A stretch of DNA of 64,000 nucleotides, taken from assembly GCF_040448675.1 (NCBI RefSeq), contig NZ_CP159289.1, positions 248,001-312,000 on the forward strand, given 5' to 3'. A program made the translations under genes and the position numbers. Positions within the stretch are counted from its first letter, which is position 1. Every line of letters begins with the position of its first letter. A model generated the notes under the pieces. The model worked only from the letters and a program-made list of their open reading frames with translations, was not told the DNA's origin and did no database searches. Below are positions 1-7,791 of the stretch, one piece after another. The stretch comes from Dyadobacter sp. 676 (GTDB lineage Bacteria; Bacteroidota; Bacteroidia; Cytophagales; Spirosomataceae).

Positions 1-2
1 TA

Positions 3-2162
3 CCCGCTTCCGAAACCATCGCCAAAATGGTGATCGAAGATGGCTTCGAAGTAAAACTCGTCGCTGCGGAACCGCTCGTAAGCGCGCCGGTAGCCATGCA
101 GTTCGACGATAAAGCCAGAATGTGGGTCGTTGAAATGGTGGGGTATATGCCCGATACCATCGGTACGGGCGAAGATATTCCCAATGGCAACATCGTAGTC
201 CTCGACGACAAAAATAAAGACGGCGTTTACGACGACCGCAAAGTCGTGATCGACTCGCTCGTGCTTCCGCGTGCGATCTGCCTGATAGACAACGGCATTC
301 TGGTGGCCGAACCGACCAATCTCTGGTTTTACGAGTTGAAAAACGACCAGGTGGTCAAAAAAACGCTCGTCGACCCCAAATACACGGAGGGCGGCAACGT
401 GGAGCACCAGCCTAATGGCCTCCTTCGTGCAATGGACAACTGGATCTACAATGCCAAATCCGACAAGCGCTACCGTCGCATCGGAGGCAAGTGGGTTATC
501 GAGCACACGCATTTCCGTGGCCAATGGGGAATTTGTCAGGACAATTACGGCCGGCTCTATTATAACAACAATTCGCAAAACCTGCTGGGCGACTACTTCC
601 CGGCCGGTTTCGGCGCCTGGAACAGGAACCAGAAAGGCGTGGCCGGCTATAATGAGAAGGCTGTGGCAAACAACAAAGTATACCCGCTTCATCCTACACC
701 CGGCGTGAACCGCGGCTACATGAAAAACGTCCTCGACGACAGCCTCCGCCTGAACGAATTTACCGCCGCCGCCGCGCCTGTCGTTTACAGGGGCGATCTG
801 TTCGGCAAGAACTACGATTTCAATGCATTTGTGCCGGAACCTTCGGCGAACCTCGTCAAACGCAATATCCTGACTGAAAACGGATATGTCGTGAAAGGCG
901 ACATCGCCTACAAGGGCAGGGAATTTCTCGCCAGCACCGACGAACGGTTCCGGCCCGTAAGCCTCTATAATGCGCCCGACGGCAGCCTGTTCGTTCTCGA
1001 TATGTACCGGGGCATTATCCAGCACAAAACTTACCTGACGCCCTACCTGAAAGACCAGATCGGCAAGCGCGACCTTACGCAGCCGCTCTCGGCCGGGCGC
1101 ATTTACAAGATTATTCCGAAAGGATCGCGCCCCAAACCCGGAACTATTCCCGACGGGGCCCAGGAACTGGTGAAACTGCTGGGCCATGCCAACGGCTGGG
1201 TTCGCGACCGGGCGCAGCAAAAACTGGTCGACGGCAAATACAACCAGACTGTTCCTGCATTGCGCGAGGCCATCAAACAAACGGCCGATCCGCTGCTCGC
1301 TATTCATGCGTTGTGGACGCTGGAAGGGTTGAATTCGCTGAAACCGGAGGAAGCCTTAGCCTGGATGCGGCAATCGTCGTGGACATTCCGGGCGCAGGGG
1401 CTGTATGCTTCGGCGGCGGTGATCACACCCACCTCCTACCCGCAATTCGTAACGGCCTTTAACACCATGGTCGATTCGGGCGACTCGTTGTCCGCTCCCT
1501 ATATCGCCTTCCTTTCCAGGAGCATCGAAAAATTCGACCCGAATGCGGCACGAGGACTGCTCAACAAGCTGGCGGTGAAATATCCTAACAACCGGTACGT
1601 GGCCGACGCGGTGATCAGTACCCTGCAGGGCCAGGAGGAAGCTTTTCAGAGCGCCATTGCGGGCTCGGTAACCGACCCGAATGCCGTGCTCAACAAACAG
1701 CTCGCGCGCGTCGTGACGGGTATCCGCAATGCGATGGGCAACCGTAACCCGGAAATGCTCAAAAAGGAATTCCCCAAAGGCGAAGCATTGTTTACGTCGG
1801 TGTGCCAGACCTGCCACGGTGCCGATGGCGGCGGCGTGAAATCGCTCGCACCACCGCTGAACCAGTCGGAATGGGTGACAGGCAATAAAGACAAGCTTAT
1901 TTCCATTGTCCTTTTCGGCCTTACCGGTCCTGTGAAAGTGAACGGCCACATTTATCAAACACCCGAGGTAAGCGGCGACATGCCCGGCATCGGCTACGAC
2001 AAAGACATGCCTAACGAAGACATCGCGCAGCTTCTGAGCTTCATCCGCCGTTCGTGGCGCAACAACGCCGACAAGGTGACCACCGAAGAAGTCGCCAAAG
2101 TCCGCACGAAACTGCAAGGCCGCGAAAAAGCATTCACCGAGGCCGAACTGAACGGCATTTGA
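3..2162 (+). CDS. Heme-binding dehydrogenase-like protein, propeller + HEAT-like + cytochrome c (5' partial)
   Basis: The frame is open to the left edge, so the N-terminus is missing; 719 residues are visible. Residues 1 to about 370 look like the beta-propeller of the PVC-type/membrane-bound dehydrogenase family (opening FEVKLVAAEPL, later LYNAPDGSLFVLDMYRGII). Residues about 380-560 form an alpha-helical HEAT-like segment. The C-terminus is a c-type cytochrome with CQTCH at about residue 601 and candidate Met ligands in GDMPGIGYDKDMP. Such proteins are exported and thought to oxidise sugars or related compounds with electron transfer to the heme; the substrate cannot be told. A strong hairpin terminator follows the stop by about 20 bases, so this is the last gene of its unit. 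The family call is firm, the function inferred. Confidence 0.8.
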   Translation, partial: PASETIAKMVIEDGFEVKLVAAEPLVSAPVAMQFDDKARMWVVEMVGYMPDTIGTGEDIPNGNIVVLDDKNKDGVYDDRKVVIDSLVLPRAICLIDNGILVAEPTNLWFYELKNDQVVKKTLVDPKYTEGGNVEHQPNGLLRAMDNWIYNAKSDKRYRRIGGKWVIEHTHFRGQWGICQDNYGRLYYNNNSQNLLGDYFPAGFGAWNRNQKGVAGYNEKAVANNKVYPLHPTPGVNRGYMKNVLDDSLRLNEFTAAAAPVVYRGDLFGKNYDFNAFVPEPSANLVKRNILTENGYVVKGDIAYKGREFLASTDERFRPVSLYNAPDGSLFVLDMYRGIIQHKTYLTPYLKDQIGKRDLTQPLSAGRIYKIIPKGSRPKPGTIPDGAQELVKLLGHANGWVRDRAQQKLVDGKYNQTVPALREAIKQTADPLLAIHALWTLEGLNSLKPEEALAWMRQSSWTFRAQGLYASAAVITPTSYPQFVTAFNTMVDSGDSLSAPYIAFLSRSIEKFDPNAARGLLNKLAVKYPNNRYVADAVISTLQGQEEAFQSAIAGSVTDPNAVLNKQLARVVTGIRNAMGNRNPEMLKKEFPKGEALFTSVCQTCHGADGGGVKSLAPPLNQSEWVTGNKDKLISIVLFGLTGPVKVNGHIYQTPEVSGDMPGIGYDKDMPNEDIAQLLSFIRRSWRNNADKVTTEEVAKVRTKLQGREKAFTEAELNGI

Positions 2163-2183
2163 TGGTATGTTGTTGATTTTGAA

Positions 2184-2217
2184 AGAAAAGCGTCCCTTCC
2201 GGGACGCTTTTCTCTTT
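2184..2217 (+). terminator. Intrinsic terminator
   Basis: A 13-bp stem (2184-2196 with 2201-2213), core AAAAGCGTCCC / GGGACGCTTTT, closed by the tetraloop TTCC. It sits 21 bases after the stop of the cytochrome-containing gene. The flanking A and T runs make it usable in both directions. Confidence 0.85.
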
Positions 2218-2243
2218 GCTGCATTGAAAATACTGCGCAACAC

Positions 2244-2263
2244 ATGTCACAAATGTGAGACAT
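2244..2263. promoter_or_regulatory. Candidate TetR operator, site 1 (autoregulation)
   Basis: ATGTCACA-AATG-TGAGACAT is an inverted repeat of two 8-base arms with one mismatch and a 4-base spacer. It lies just upstream of the -7 box of the TetR gene, where a bound repressor would block RNA polymerase. The same palindrome recurs, perfect, at 2854-2873 before the next gene. Confidence 0.75.
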
Positions 2264-2268
2264 TTTAT

Positions 2269-2276
2269 TACCTTTG
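2269..2276 (+). promoter_or_regulatory. Bacteroidota-type -7 box (TACCTTTG) of the TetR gene
   Basis: Exact match to TAnnTTTG. It ends only 7 bases before the ATG at 2284, so transcription would begin at or within a base or two of the start codon and the mRNA would be leaderless or nearly so. Confidence 0.65.
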
Positions 2277-2283
2277 CAAAACC

Positions 2284-2838
2284 ATGAAAGACACCGAGCA
2301 AAGTATCATCGAAGCGGCGATCCTGATTTTCAACGAGGACCTCTCCGCACCGCTGGAAAAAGTGGCGGATCAGGCGCAGGTTACGCGCAGGACCCTGCAC
2401 AGGTATTTCAAAGACCGCAGGGAGCTGATGGATAAATGCCAGAAAGAAATCAGGAAAGCCTGCGCGGTGGCGATGTTCAACGCGTACCATACGACCGACG
2501 ATCCGCGGGAAAGGCTGGAAGCGATGTTCTACGCCGGACTCGACTGTGGTTCGAAAAATACTTTTCTGCACAAGCTACATACGCTACACGATCACAAGCA
2601 CCAGGCTGCGAACGAGGAATGTTCGGAATACGACCATACTTTCGAGCTTTGGAAAAATAACCTGCACGTGCTGCTGGCCAAAGGCGTTATCAACGGGAAC
2701 ATGACTGTCGACTGGATCCACAACTTTTTTCAGAGCGTGGTGGTCGTGTTTATCAACTCCCAGCAAAAAGGCGTGCTCGACCGTACGGCGGCGCGGCAAC
2801 TTGCGTGGTTCTCGTTCAGTAAAGGAATAGGTATTTAA
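2284..2838 (+). CDS. TetR/AcrR-family transcriptional regulator
   Basis: 184 residues, typical for TetR. The N-terminal helix-turn-helix is clear (EKVADQAQVTRRTLHRYF, residues about 22-40). The rest is the helical ligand-binding and dimerisation region, which does not reveal the inducer. I chose the ATG at 2284 because the frame upstream runs through the terminator and the operator, and because the -7 box at 2269-2276 points to this start. It is followed on the same strand by an oxidoreductase gene that has its own copy of the operator, so the likely role is repression of itself and of that gene, relieved by a small molecule or redox signal. The stop is 50 bases before the next ATG. Confidence 0.85.
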   Translation: MKDTEQSIIEAAILIFNEDLSAPLEKVADQAQVTRRTLHRYFKDRRELMDKCQKEIRKACAVAMFNAYHTTDDPRERLEAMFYAGLDCGSKNTFLHKLHTLHDHKHQAANEECSEYDHTFELWKNNLHVLLAKGVINGNMTVDWIHNFFQSVVVVFINSQQKGVLDRTAARQLAWFSFSKGIGI

Positions 2839-2853
2839 ATTTTTTGTCCAACC

Positions 2854-2873
2854 ATGTCTCATTTTTGAGACAT
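2854..2873. promoter_or_regulatory. Candidate TetR operator, site 2
   Basis: Perfect palindrome ATGTCTCA-TTTT-TGAGACAT upstream of the CPYC oxidoreductase. A -7-like element TAGATTTC follows at 2877-2884, and the ATG is at 2889, so this gene too may be almost leaderless. The site shares 15 of 16 arm positions with site 1. Confidence 0.8.
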
Positions 2874-2888
2874 TTATAGATTTCCAAC

Positions 2889-3797
2889 ATGACCGATCAA
2901 GAAAACTTCGACGTTGTGATTATCGGCGGCAGCTATGCGGGCCTCTCCGCCGGCATGACCTTGGGCCGCGCCCGCCGGCATGTCGTTATCATCGATAGCG
3001 GCAAACCCTGCAACCGCCAGACCCCGCATTCCCATAACCTCATCACCCACGACGGCAAGACGCCCGCCGAAATCGCTGCGCTCGCACGGGAGCAGGTACT
3101 CGCCTACCCTACCGTGCAAATGCGTGCGGGAAGCGTCACCCAGATCCTGGGTAGTAATGGGGCATTTACAATCATTACCGATGCCGGGCAATCGGTGCAA
3201 GCCAAAAAACTGATTTTCGCGACCGGTATCCGCGACCTGATGCCCGAAATCCCTGGTTTCGCCGAATGCTGGGGCATCAGCGCGATCCACTGCCCCTATT
3301 GCCACGGCTACGAATACAGCGACGCCCGCACAGGTGTGCTGATGAACGGCGAAATGGCCATGGAATACGTAAAAATGATCCGTCACTGGACCGCCGATCT
3401 CACACTTTATACCAACGGCCCGGCCACTTTCGACGAGGCGGCGAGGAATAAGATCCGGTCCATCGGCGTGGAAATCATCGAAATGCCGCTCGTATCGCTC
3501 GACCACCACGACGGTTACCTACAAACGCTGCATCTTGCCGATGGCAGTACCCGCGACATCACCGCGCTCTACCATCGTCCTGCATTTGTACAACACTCGT
3601 CTCTGCCGGAGGAATTGGGTTGCGAACTCAATCCGCAGGGATTCATCAAAGTGGACGAAGCACAAAAAACAACAATCCCGGGCATCTACGCTGCCGGCGA
3701 TAACAGCGGCGCATTCAGAGGGTTAACCGGCGCAATGGCCGCAGGAACCATAGCCGGCGCCCGGCTCAATCACGAATTAATCGATGAGGAGTACTGA
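2889..3797 (+). CDS. Thioredoxin-reductase-like FAD/NAD(P) oxidoreductase with CPYC redox motif
   Basis: 302 residues, the size of a low-molecular-weight thioredoxin reductase. The FAD-binding glycine motif GGSYAG is at residues 13-18, the redox pair C135/C138 lies in HCPYCHGYEY, and the second FAD motif GIYAAGD is near the C-terminus. Canonical bacterial TrxR carries CATC. The CPYCHGYE form resembles the branch that includes thiol oxidases and GliT-like enzymes, so oxidation of a small dithiol or reduction of an unusual partner is as plausible as thioredoxin reduction. No thioredoxin gene lies nearby. The TetR operator directly upstream suggests induction by the upstream regulator's ligand. 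The fold is certain; the substrate is unknown. Confidence 0.85.
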   Translation: MTDQENFDVVIIGGSYAGLSAGMTLGRARRHVVIIDSGKPCNRQTPHSHNLITHDGKTPAEIAALAREQVLAYPTVQMRAGSVTQILGSNGAFTIITDAGQSVQAKKLIFATGIRDLMPEIPGFAECWGISAIHCPYCHGYEYSDARTGVLMNGEMAMEYVKMIRHWTADLTLYTNGPATFDEAARNKIRSIGVEIIEMPLVSLDHHDGYLQTLHLADGSTRDITALYHRPAFVQHSSLPEELGCELNPQGFIKVDEAQKTTIPGIYAAGDNSGAFRGLTGAMAAGTIAGARLNHELIDEEY

Positions 3798-3816
3798 TTG
3801 CGCGTCGCAAATGAGG

Positions 3817-3824
3817 TAGCTTTG
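3817..3824 (+). promoter_or_regulatory. -7 box (TAGCTTTG) of the RNA methyltransferase gene
   Basis: Exact match to TAnnTTTG, 117 bases before the ATG at 3942. The predicted leader carries the repeats at 3830-3934. Confidence 0.5.
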
Positions 3825-3829
3825 CAAAA

Positions 3830-3934
3830 AAGCTGTAAGCTTTAGGCTGTATGCTTTGAGCTTGAGGCGATAAGCTTATGGCTCGTGATAAACTTAAAGT
3901 TCGAACCTAAGGCTTACAGCTTACAGCCTAAAGC
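3830..3934 (+). repeat. AAGCTT-rich leader with two competing inverted repeats
   Basis: Two pairs of complementary words are visible: AAGCTGTAAGC (3830-3840) with GCTTACAGCTT (3912-3922), and GCTTTAGGCTGTA (3839-3851) with TACAGCCTAAAGC (3922-3934). They run in the same order on both sides, so the pairings cross and cannot all form in one simple hairpin. The words are variants of a low-complexity GCTTTAGGCTGTAAGC theme. The tract ends 7 bases before the methyltransferase ATG. Confidence 0.6.
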
Positions 3935-3941
3935 ATTTACT

Positions 3942-5105
3942 ATGTTCCCATTCAAAACCACCGCTCCCATTATCATTACCTGCTACAAACGTCTTGCGCC
4001 TTTTCTTGAAAGAGAGGTGACGGAGCTTGGTTATCGGGTGGAAGAAACTTTCGTAACGGGCGTGCGGCTGCGGGGGACTGTCAATGATTGTATCAAACTG
4101 AACCTTAACCTCTATTGCGCCAGCCAGGTGTTATATAGCCTTGGGACATTCAGCGCACGGCATCCCGATGACGTCTACCGCTTTTTGACCAAAATGCAGT
4201 GGGAAACCATCCTTGCCGACGACGCGTATTTCTCGGTGACGAGCAACGTCATGACGGCAACCGTGAACAATACCATGTTCGCGAACGTACGGGTAAAGGA
4301 CGCCATTGTGGACCGTCTGCGCGAAAAACGGGGTTCACGACCGTCCACCGGCCCGGAGCTGAAAGGTGCGGTGGTGCATTTGTTCTGGAAGGACGATAAG
4401 GCCGAAATCTTCATCGATACTTCCGGTGAAACGATAGCGCGGCACGGTTACCGCAAAATCCCGGGCAAGGCACCGATGCTGGAAGCACTGGCCTCCGCCA
4501 CCATTCTGGCCAGCCGCTGGGACCGCAATTCGGCGTTCGTCAATCCGATGTGCGGCTCCGGCACGCTCGCGATCGAAGCCGCACTGATCGCCACCAACAG
4601 CCGACCGGGGCTTTTCAGGGACAATTATTCGTTCATGCACTTGCTCGGTTACGACGAGGAGGTGTATTTCGAAGCGCAGGATAAACTGGAAGCTCAGATC
4701 ATCGAAGCCCCCGAAGCGCGCATTATCGCCACCGACTACGACCAGAATGCGGTAACCAATGCCAAAAAGAACGCGATTGCGGCCGGTGTGGCGGACATGA
4801 TCGAGTTCGATATTTGCGATTTTGCCGACACAGAGGTACCGCAGGACCACAAGGGCGTGTTTTTCGTCAACCCGGAATATGGCGAACGGCTCGGCGAGAT
4901 CGGCGAACTTGAAGAAACTTATGGACGAATTGGTGATTTTATGAAACAGAAGTGTGGAGGATATTACGGATATGTCTTTACCGGAAACCTCGATCTGGCG
5001 AAGAAAATAGGCCTCAAAGCCAGGCGCAGAACCGAGTTTTATTCCGGAAAAATCGATTGCAGGCTCCTGGAATACGAACTTTATGAGGGATCCAGGCGAG
5101 GTTAG
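3942..5105 (+). CDS. THUMP-domain class I SAM-dependent RNA methyltransferase (RlmL/YpsC-like)
   Basis: 387 residues. An N-terminal THUMP-type RNA-binding region (residues about 5-160) is followed by a Rossmann methyltransferase domain with SAM motif I NPMCGSGTLAIEA (201-213) and the second acidic motif in ATDYDQNA. The family methylates N2 of guanosine in 23S rRNA. The catalytic motif, usually NPPYGER, reads NPEYGER here (310-316), so the second Pro is Glu. I set the start at ATG 3942; an in-frame GTG at 3885 would translate the leader repeats and is unlikely. The gene stands alone between its own promoter and an intergenic stretch. The family is sure; the exact target base is inferred. Confidence 0.85.
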   Translation: MFPFKTTAPIIITCYKRLAPFLEREVTELGYRVEETFVTGVRLRGTVNDCIKLNLNLYCASQVLYSLGTFSARHPDDVYRFLTKMQWETILADDAYFSVTSNVMTATVNNTMFANVRVKDAIVDRLREKRGSRPSTGPELKGAVVHLFWKDDKAEIFIDTSGETIARHGYRKIPGKAPMLEALASATILASRWDRNSAFVNPMCGSGTLAIEAALIATNSRPGLFRDNYSFMHLLGYDEEVYFEAQDKLEAQIIEAPEARIIATDYDQNAVTNAKKNAIAAGVADMIEFDICDFADTEVPQDHKGVFFVNPEYGERLGEIGELEETYGRIGDFMKQKCGGYYGYVFTGNLDLAKKIGLKARRRTEFYSGKIDCRLLEYELYEGSRRG

Positions 5106-5192
5106 CGGCAGCCCTACGAAACTTGGCATAACATCCGCGGACTTTGGCATAATATTTAGATAATATAAGACATAACCATTTGGAAAATTGTC

Positions 5193-5360
5193 ATGAAACA
5201 GTCACAAAGTTCAGGAACCATGCCGCAAGGACAGGTTCGGAACAAGCCTGAAAACAAGGACAATCTGGATAGCAGGCATCGTGAAGAAGAGATGGTAAAA
5301 GGTAATCATATTACCAGCAACCAAAAACAACGTCACAGTCTGGGAAAACAGGAAAGGTAG
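5193..5360 (+). CDS. Small hydrophilic protein, 55 residues
   Basis: ATG at 5193, stop TAG at 5358. The product is very polar and rich in Gln, Lys, Asn and Arg, with no Cys, no aromatic core and no hydrophobic segment, so it is probably disordered. Two near-identical words, ACTTGGCATAA (about 5121) and ACTTTGGCATAA (about 5141), precede it, and a good terminator follows 34 bases after the stop. This promoter-like and terminator bracketing supports a transcribed small gene. I do not recognise the family; stress-related small proteins have similar composition. The coding call is tentative. Confidence 0.45.
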   Translation: MKQSQSSGTMPQGQVRNKPENKDNLDSRHREEEMVKGNHITSNQKQRHSLGKQER

Positions 5361-5394
5361 CGTAAAAGCACCTTATCAAATGGTTTAAGTTAAG

Positions 5395-5434
5395 ACGAAG
5401 TCCGCATGAACGAACATCCGGACTTCGTTTTTTT
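5395..5434 (+). terminator. Intrinsic terminator
   Basis: A 10-bp stem ACGAAGTCCG (5395-5404) / CGGACTTCGT (5419-5428), a 14-base loop and a run of seven T. It closes the 55-residue ORF unit. Confidence 0.8.
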
Positions 5435-5592
5435 ATGCCCTCTTATGTACTCACAAATCGTCGCGCGCCGGCAACGGTTGCCACTTATGGGCTATTTTGG
5501 TATCGGTACAGGTCAGCCGGCTCCGGGGCTTCAAAGTCGCCGGTAGTGGTTCTCGGGTTGCTACCGATAAGCCGTCGCCGCCTGCGAGACGA

Positions 5593-7032
5593 TTAACATA
5601 CCCTCACGGTGCCAATCCCCAGCAATTTTCCCAGTTTATCTATCTTTGAACCGATATGGCCCACGCCCACCGCGCAATGGTGCGCCGGGCCATGGCTGTT
5701 CCATTCCTCCACAAAACGCTTCGCGCCAATCGAAAACCGGTAACGGCTGTTCGTATTCCCGATTTCCAAAATCGGCCCCGGTACCGATTCTCCCTCCGCC
5801 ACCAGCAGGAATACCTCCCCTCCGACCGTCTCGACCACCGAAAGCAACGTCACCGGGCCGTGTGCTACGCTCATTTCCACCGACAACCCGTTTCCTACCT
5901 TTCCGTGGTATACCCGCAGCGGCTTCACCTTCGTCTTTCCCTGCGCAATGGCGATATGCCCGGGCCCATCGTGCCCCATAAGCACCACATCGTCTTTAAA
6001 ATCCATCGCATAATACTCGGTGAATGACCCGCCGGCGCCAAAGCTGTCCATGATCTTCATTGCCTGCGCATTCTTGATTTCGTATTCCCCGGCTACCGGA
6101 ATGCCGCGTGCCGTGAGCAGGGAGTTGCCGAGAATGACGGAACTCATCGTGTCCTCGTTCAATGGGTTGCCGGTGCCTTTATGGTAATAAGCTATGGAGC
6201 CGAGCCGGTGGTTGCCGACAAGCTTCTCCAATGCAACGGCTGTCCGCGCTGCCCTTTCCAGTTCAAACTCCGAACAATCGGGCTGGATGTCGAAAGTGGC
6301 CGCGAATGTCTGCAGCATTTCGCCGGTTTCGGCTTCCGTAACGTTTTCGCGCAATGCGGAGAGTTCGTCCACTTCGATTATTTCCACGTGTCCGCCGAAA
6401 GTGGCCGACTGCAATGTAAGGTTTGAATAAATGTCGAGCATTCCTCCATAGTAATTGCCCATTACACCGAGGCGGTTATGATACATGGTGTGTGCAACTT
6501 TCGCCGCGGCGATCCATTCGTTCACCTCCTGCCACACCGCAGGATCGTCGTTGAGCGTGCCCGTAATCTGATAAAACGGAACGCGCGAGCGGCGGAACAC
6601 ATTCGCGATCTCGGGAACCGGGCATGCCGAGCAATAGGCCAGCCACTCGCCTGTCATACGCGTGCGGTCGCCCAGGGAGTTGAACCAAGCGTAATCGATC
6701 GCAGGCTCCGGTGCCAGATTCAGCACGATTACCGGTACTTTGGCGCGAGCGACGACGGGCAGTACCGTAGACGACAATGCGTAGGTAGTTACGTAAAGGA
6801 AAATCAAATCCACGTCTTCGCGCCGGAACGTATGCCCCGCTGCCAGCGCTTTTTCGGGGGTATCGATGAGGCCGAGGTTAACGATTTCAGCGCCGTATCC
6901 GGCCAGCCGCTCCGCCACAACGCCCACATAAGCTTTTAACCGTGCTTCCAGGCCGTCGAATTGCTCCCAGTACGCTTCCAGGCCAATACCGAAAAGGCCT
7001 GCGCGAAGATGGTATCCATGTTGTTCTGTCAT
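5593..7032 (-). CDS. L-arabinose/L-fucose isomerase family protein
   Basis: 479 residues, close to bacterial AraA (about 500). The four metal-binding and catalytic positions of AraA can be placed: E316 in VAGEYEIK, E339 in SFTEYYAMDF, H354 in LMGHDGPGH and H451 in GPAHHCAVG. The spacing is nearly that of E. coli AraA (E306, E333, H350, H450). It should therefore be a Mn-dependent ketose/aldose isomerase, but overall divergence and the absence of araB or araD neighbours leave the sugar open. No neighbour forms an operon with it: the next gene upstream is divergent (lipoprotein at 7219). The stretch 5436-5592 downstream holds no gene and no clear terminator. Confidence 0.75.
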   Translation of the reverse strand: MTEQHGYHLRAGLFGIGLEAYWEQFDGLEARLKAYVGVVAERLAGYGAEIVNLGLIDTPEKALAAGHTFRREDVDLIFLYVTTYALSSTVLPVVARAKVPVIVLNLAPEPAIDYAWFNSLGDRTRMTGEWLAYCSACPVPEIANVFRRSRVPFYQITGTLNDDPAVWQEVNEWIAAAKVAHTMYHNRLGVMGNYYGGMLDIYSNLTLQSATFGGHVEIIEVDELSALRENVTEAETGEMLQTFAATFDIQPDCSEFELERAARTAVALEKLVGNHRLGSIAYYHKGTGNPLNEDTMSSVILGNSLLTARGIPVAGEYEIKNAQAMKIMDSFGAGGSFTEYYAMDFKDDVVLMGHDGPGHIAIAQGKTKVKPLRVYHGKVGNGLSVEMSVAHGPVTLLSVVETVGGEVFLLVAEGESVPGPILEIGNTNSRYRFSIGAKRFVEEWNSHGPAHHCAVGVGHIGSKIDKLGKLLGIGTVRVC

Positions 7033-7218
7033 TTCAAATACAGGTTGTTGCCTTTTTAAAAAGTCCCAAACCCGAAGTCTTACTCATGGATTGTGTAAAT
7101 ATGACACCATTATTTCAAAATCAACATCGTCCCCACGCGATCCAATTTTCGCCGCGATTGGTCGTTCCTATGCTGGATTGCCGGCATTGACCGGCTCACA
7201 CCGATAAAACCAAGACAG

Positions 7219-7791
7219 ATGAGACGATATCTGATGGCGCTTATCCTCCTGACCGGCGCCGTTTCCTGCGAATGGATCGGCAATACGCCGAGTTTCGGCG
7301 ACGACTTTATCACATACAATATCAAGGCGGGGAACCATGAAGTCGATCGCAACCTGAATACGCCGTTCACCGCCTCGTCCCTGCATTTCCAGGCACTTTT
7401 CGACAGCAGCTGCGTGTACAAAACGACCGTTCCAGAGAACCAGAACGATATCAACAAACTCTACGGCTTTTCCGATTGCAGCTCCCAGCACCAGAATAAC
7501 AGCGCGCGTTTCGGCTGGAACTGGCGCGAGGGCGCACTGCGTATTTATGCCTACATATATGTGAACGGCGTACGCCAGGAACGCGAGCTCGGCACTTGCG
7601 AACTCAACGAACCCACGAGCTTCCGGATCGATATCCGCGATAATTCCTATGTTTTCACATACCGCGGTACCGAAACCGTAATGCCCCGCCACTGTTCCGG
7701 AGGCGTGGGTATCGCCTACAAGTTGCTGCCCTACTTCGGCGGCGACGAAACTGCACCTCACGACATCAGGATCAAAATCAGGAATTTATGA
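7219..7791 (+). CDS. Hypothetical lipoprotein
   Basis: 190 residues with a signal peptide ending in the lipobox LTGAVSC (lipidated Cys17), so it is anchored in a membrane, probably the outer one. The mature part has several Cys (FDSSC, GFSDCSS, ELGTCEL, PRHCSGG) that could pair as disulfides, and alternating beta-type sequence. I do not recognise the family. It is convergent with treZ and the two coding ends overlap by 14 bases (7778-7791). The reading frame on the opposite strand across the same bases lacks a signal peptide or known motif and was discarded. Confidence 0.7.
   Translation: MRRYLMALILLTGAVSCEWIGNTPSFGDDFITYNIKAGNHEVDRNLNTPFTASSLHFQALFDSSCVYKTTVPENQNDINKLYGFSDCSSQHQNNSARFGWNWREGALRIYAYIYVNGVRQERELGTCELNEPTSFRIDIRDNSYVFTYRGTETVMPRHCSGGVGIAYKLLPYFGGDETAPHDIRIKIRNL

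Noticed and set aside
3885..3941. GTG 3885 as start of the methyltransferase
   Set aside because: The extra 19 residues are translated leader repeats; ATG 3942 fits the family's N-terminus.
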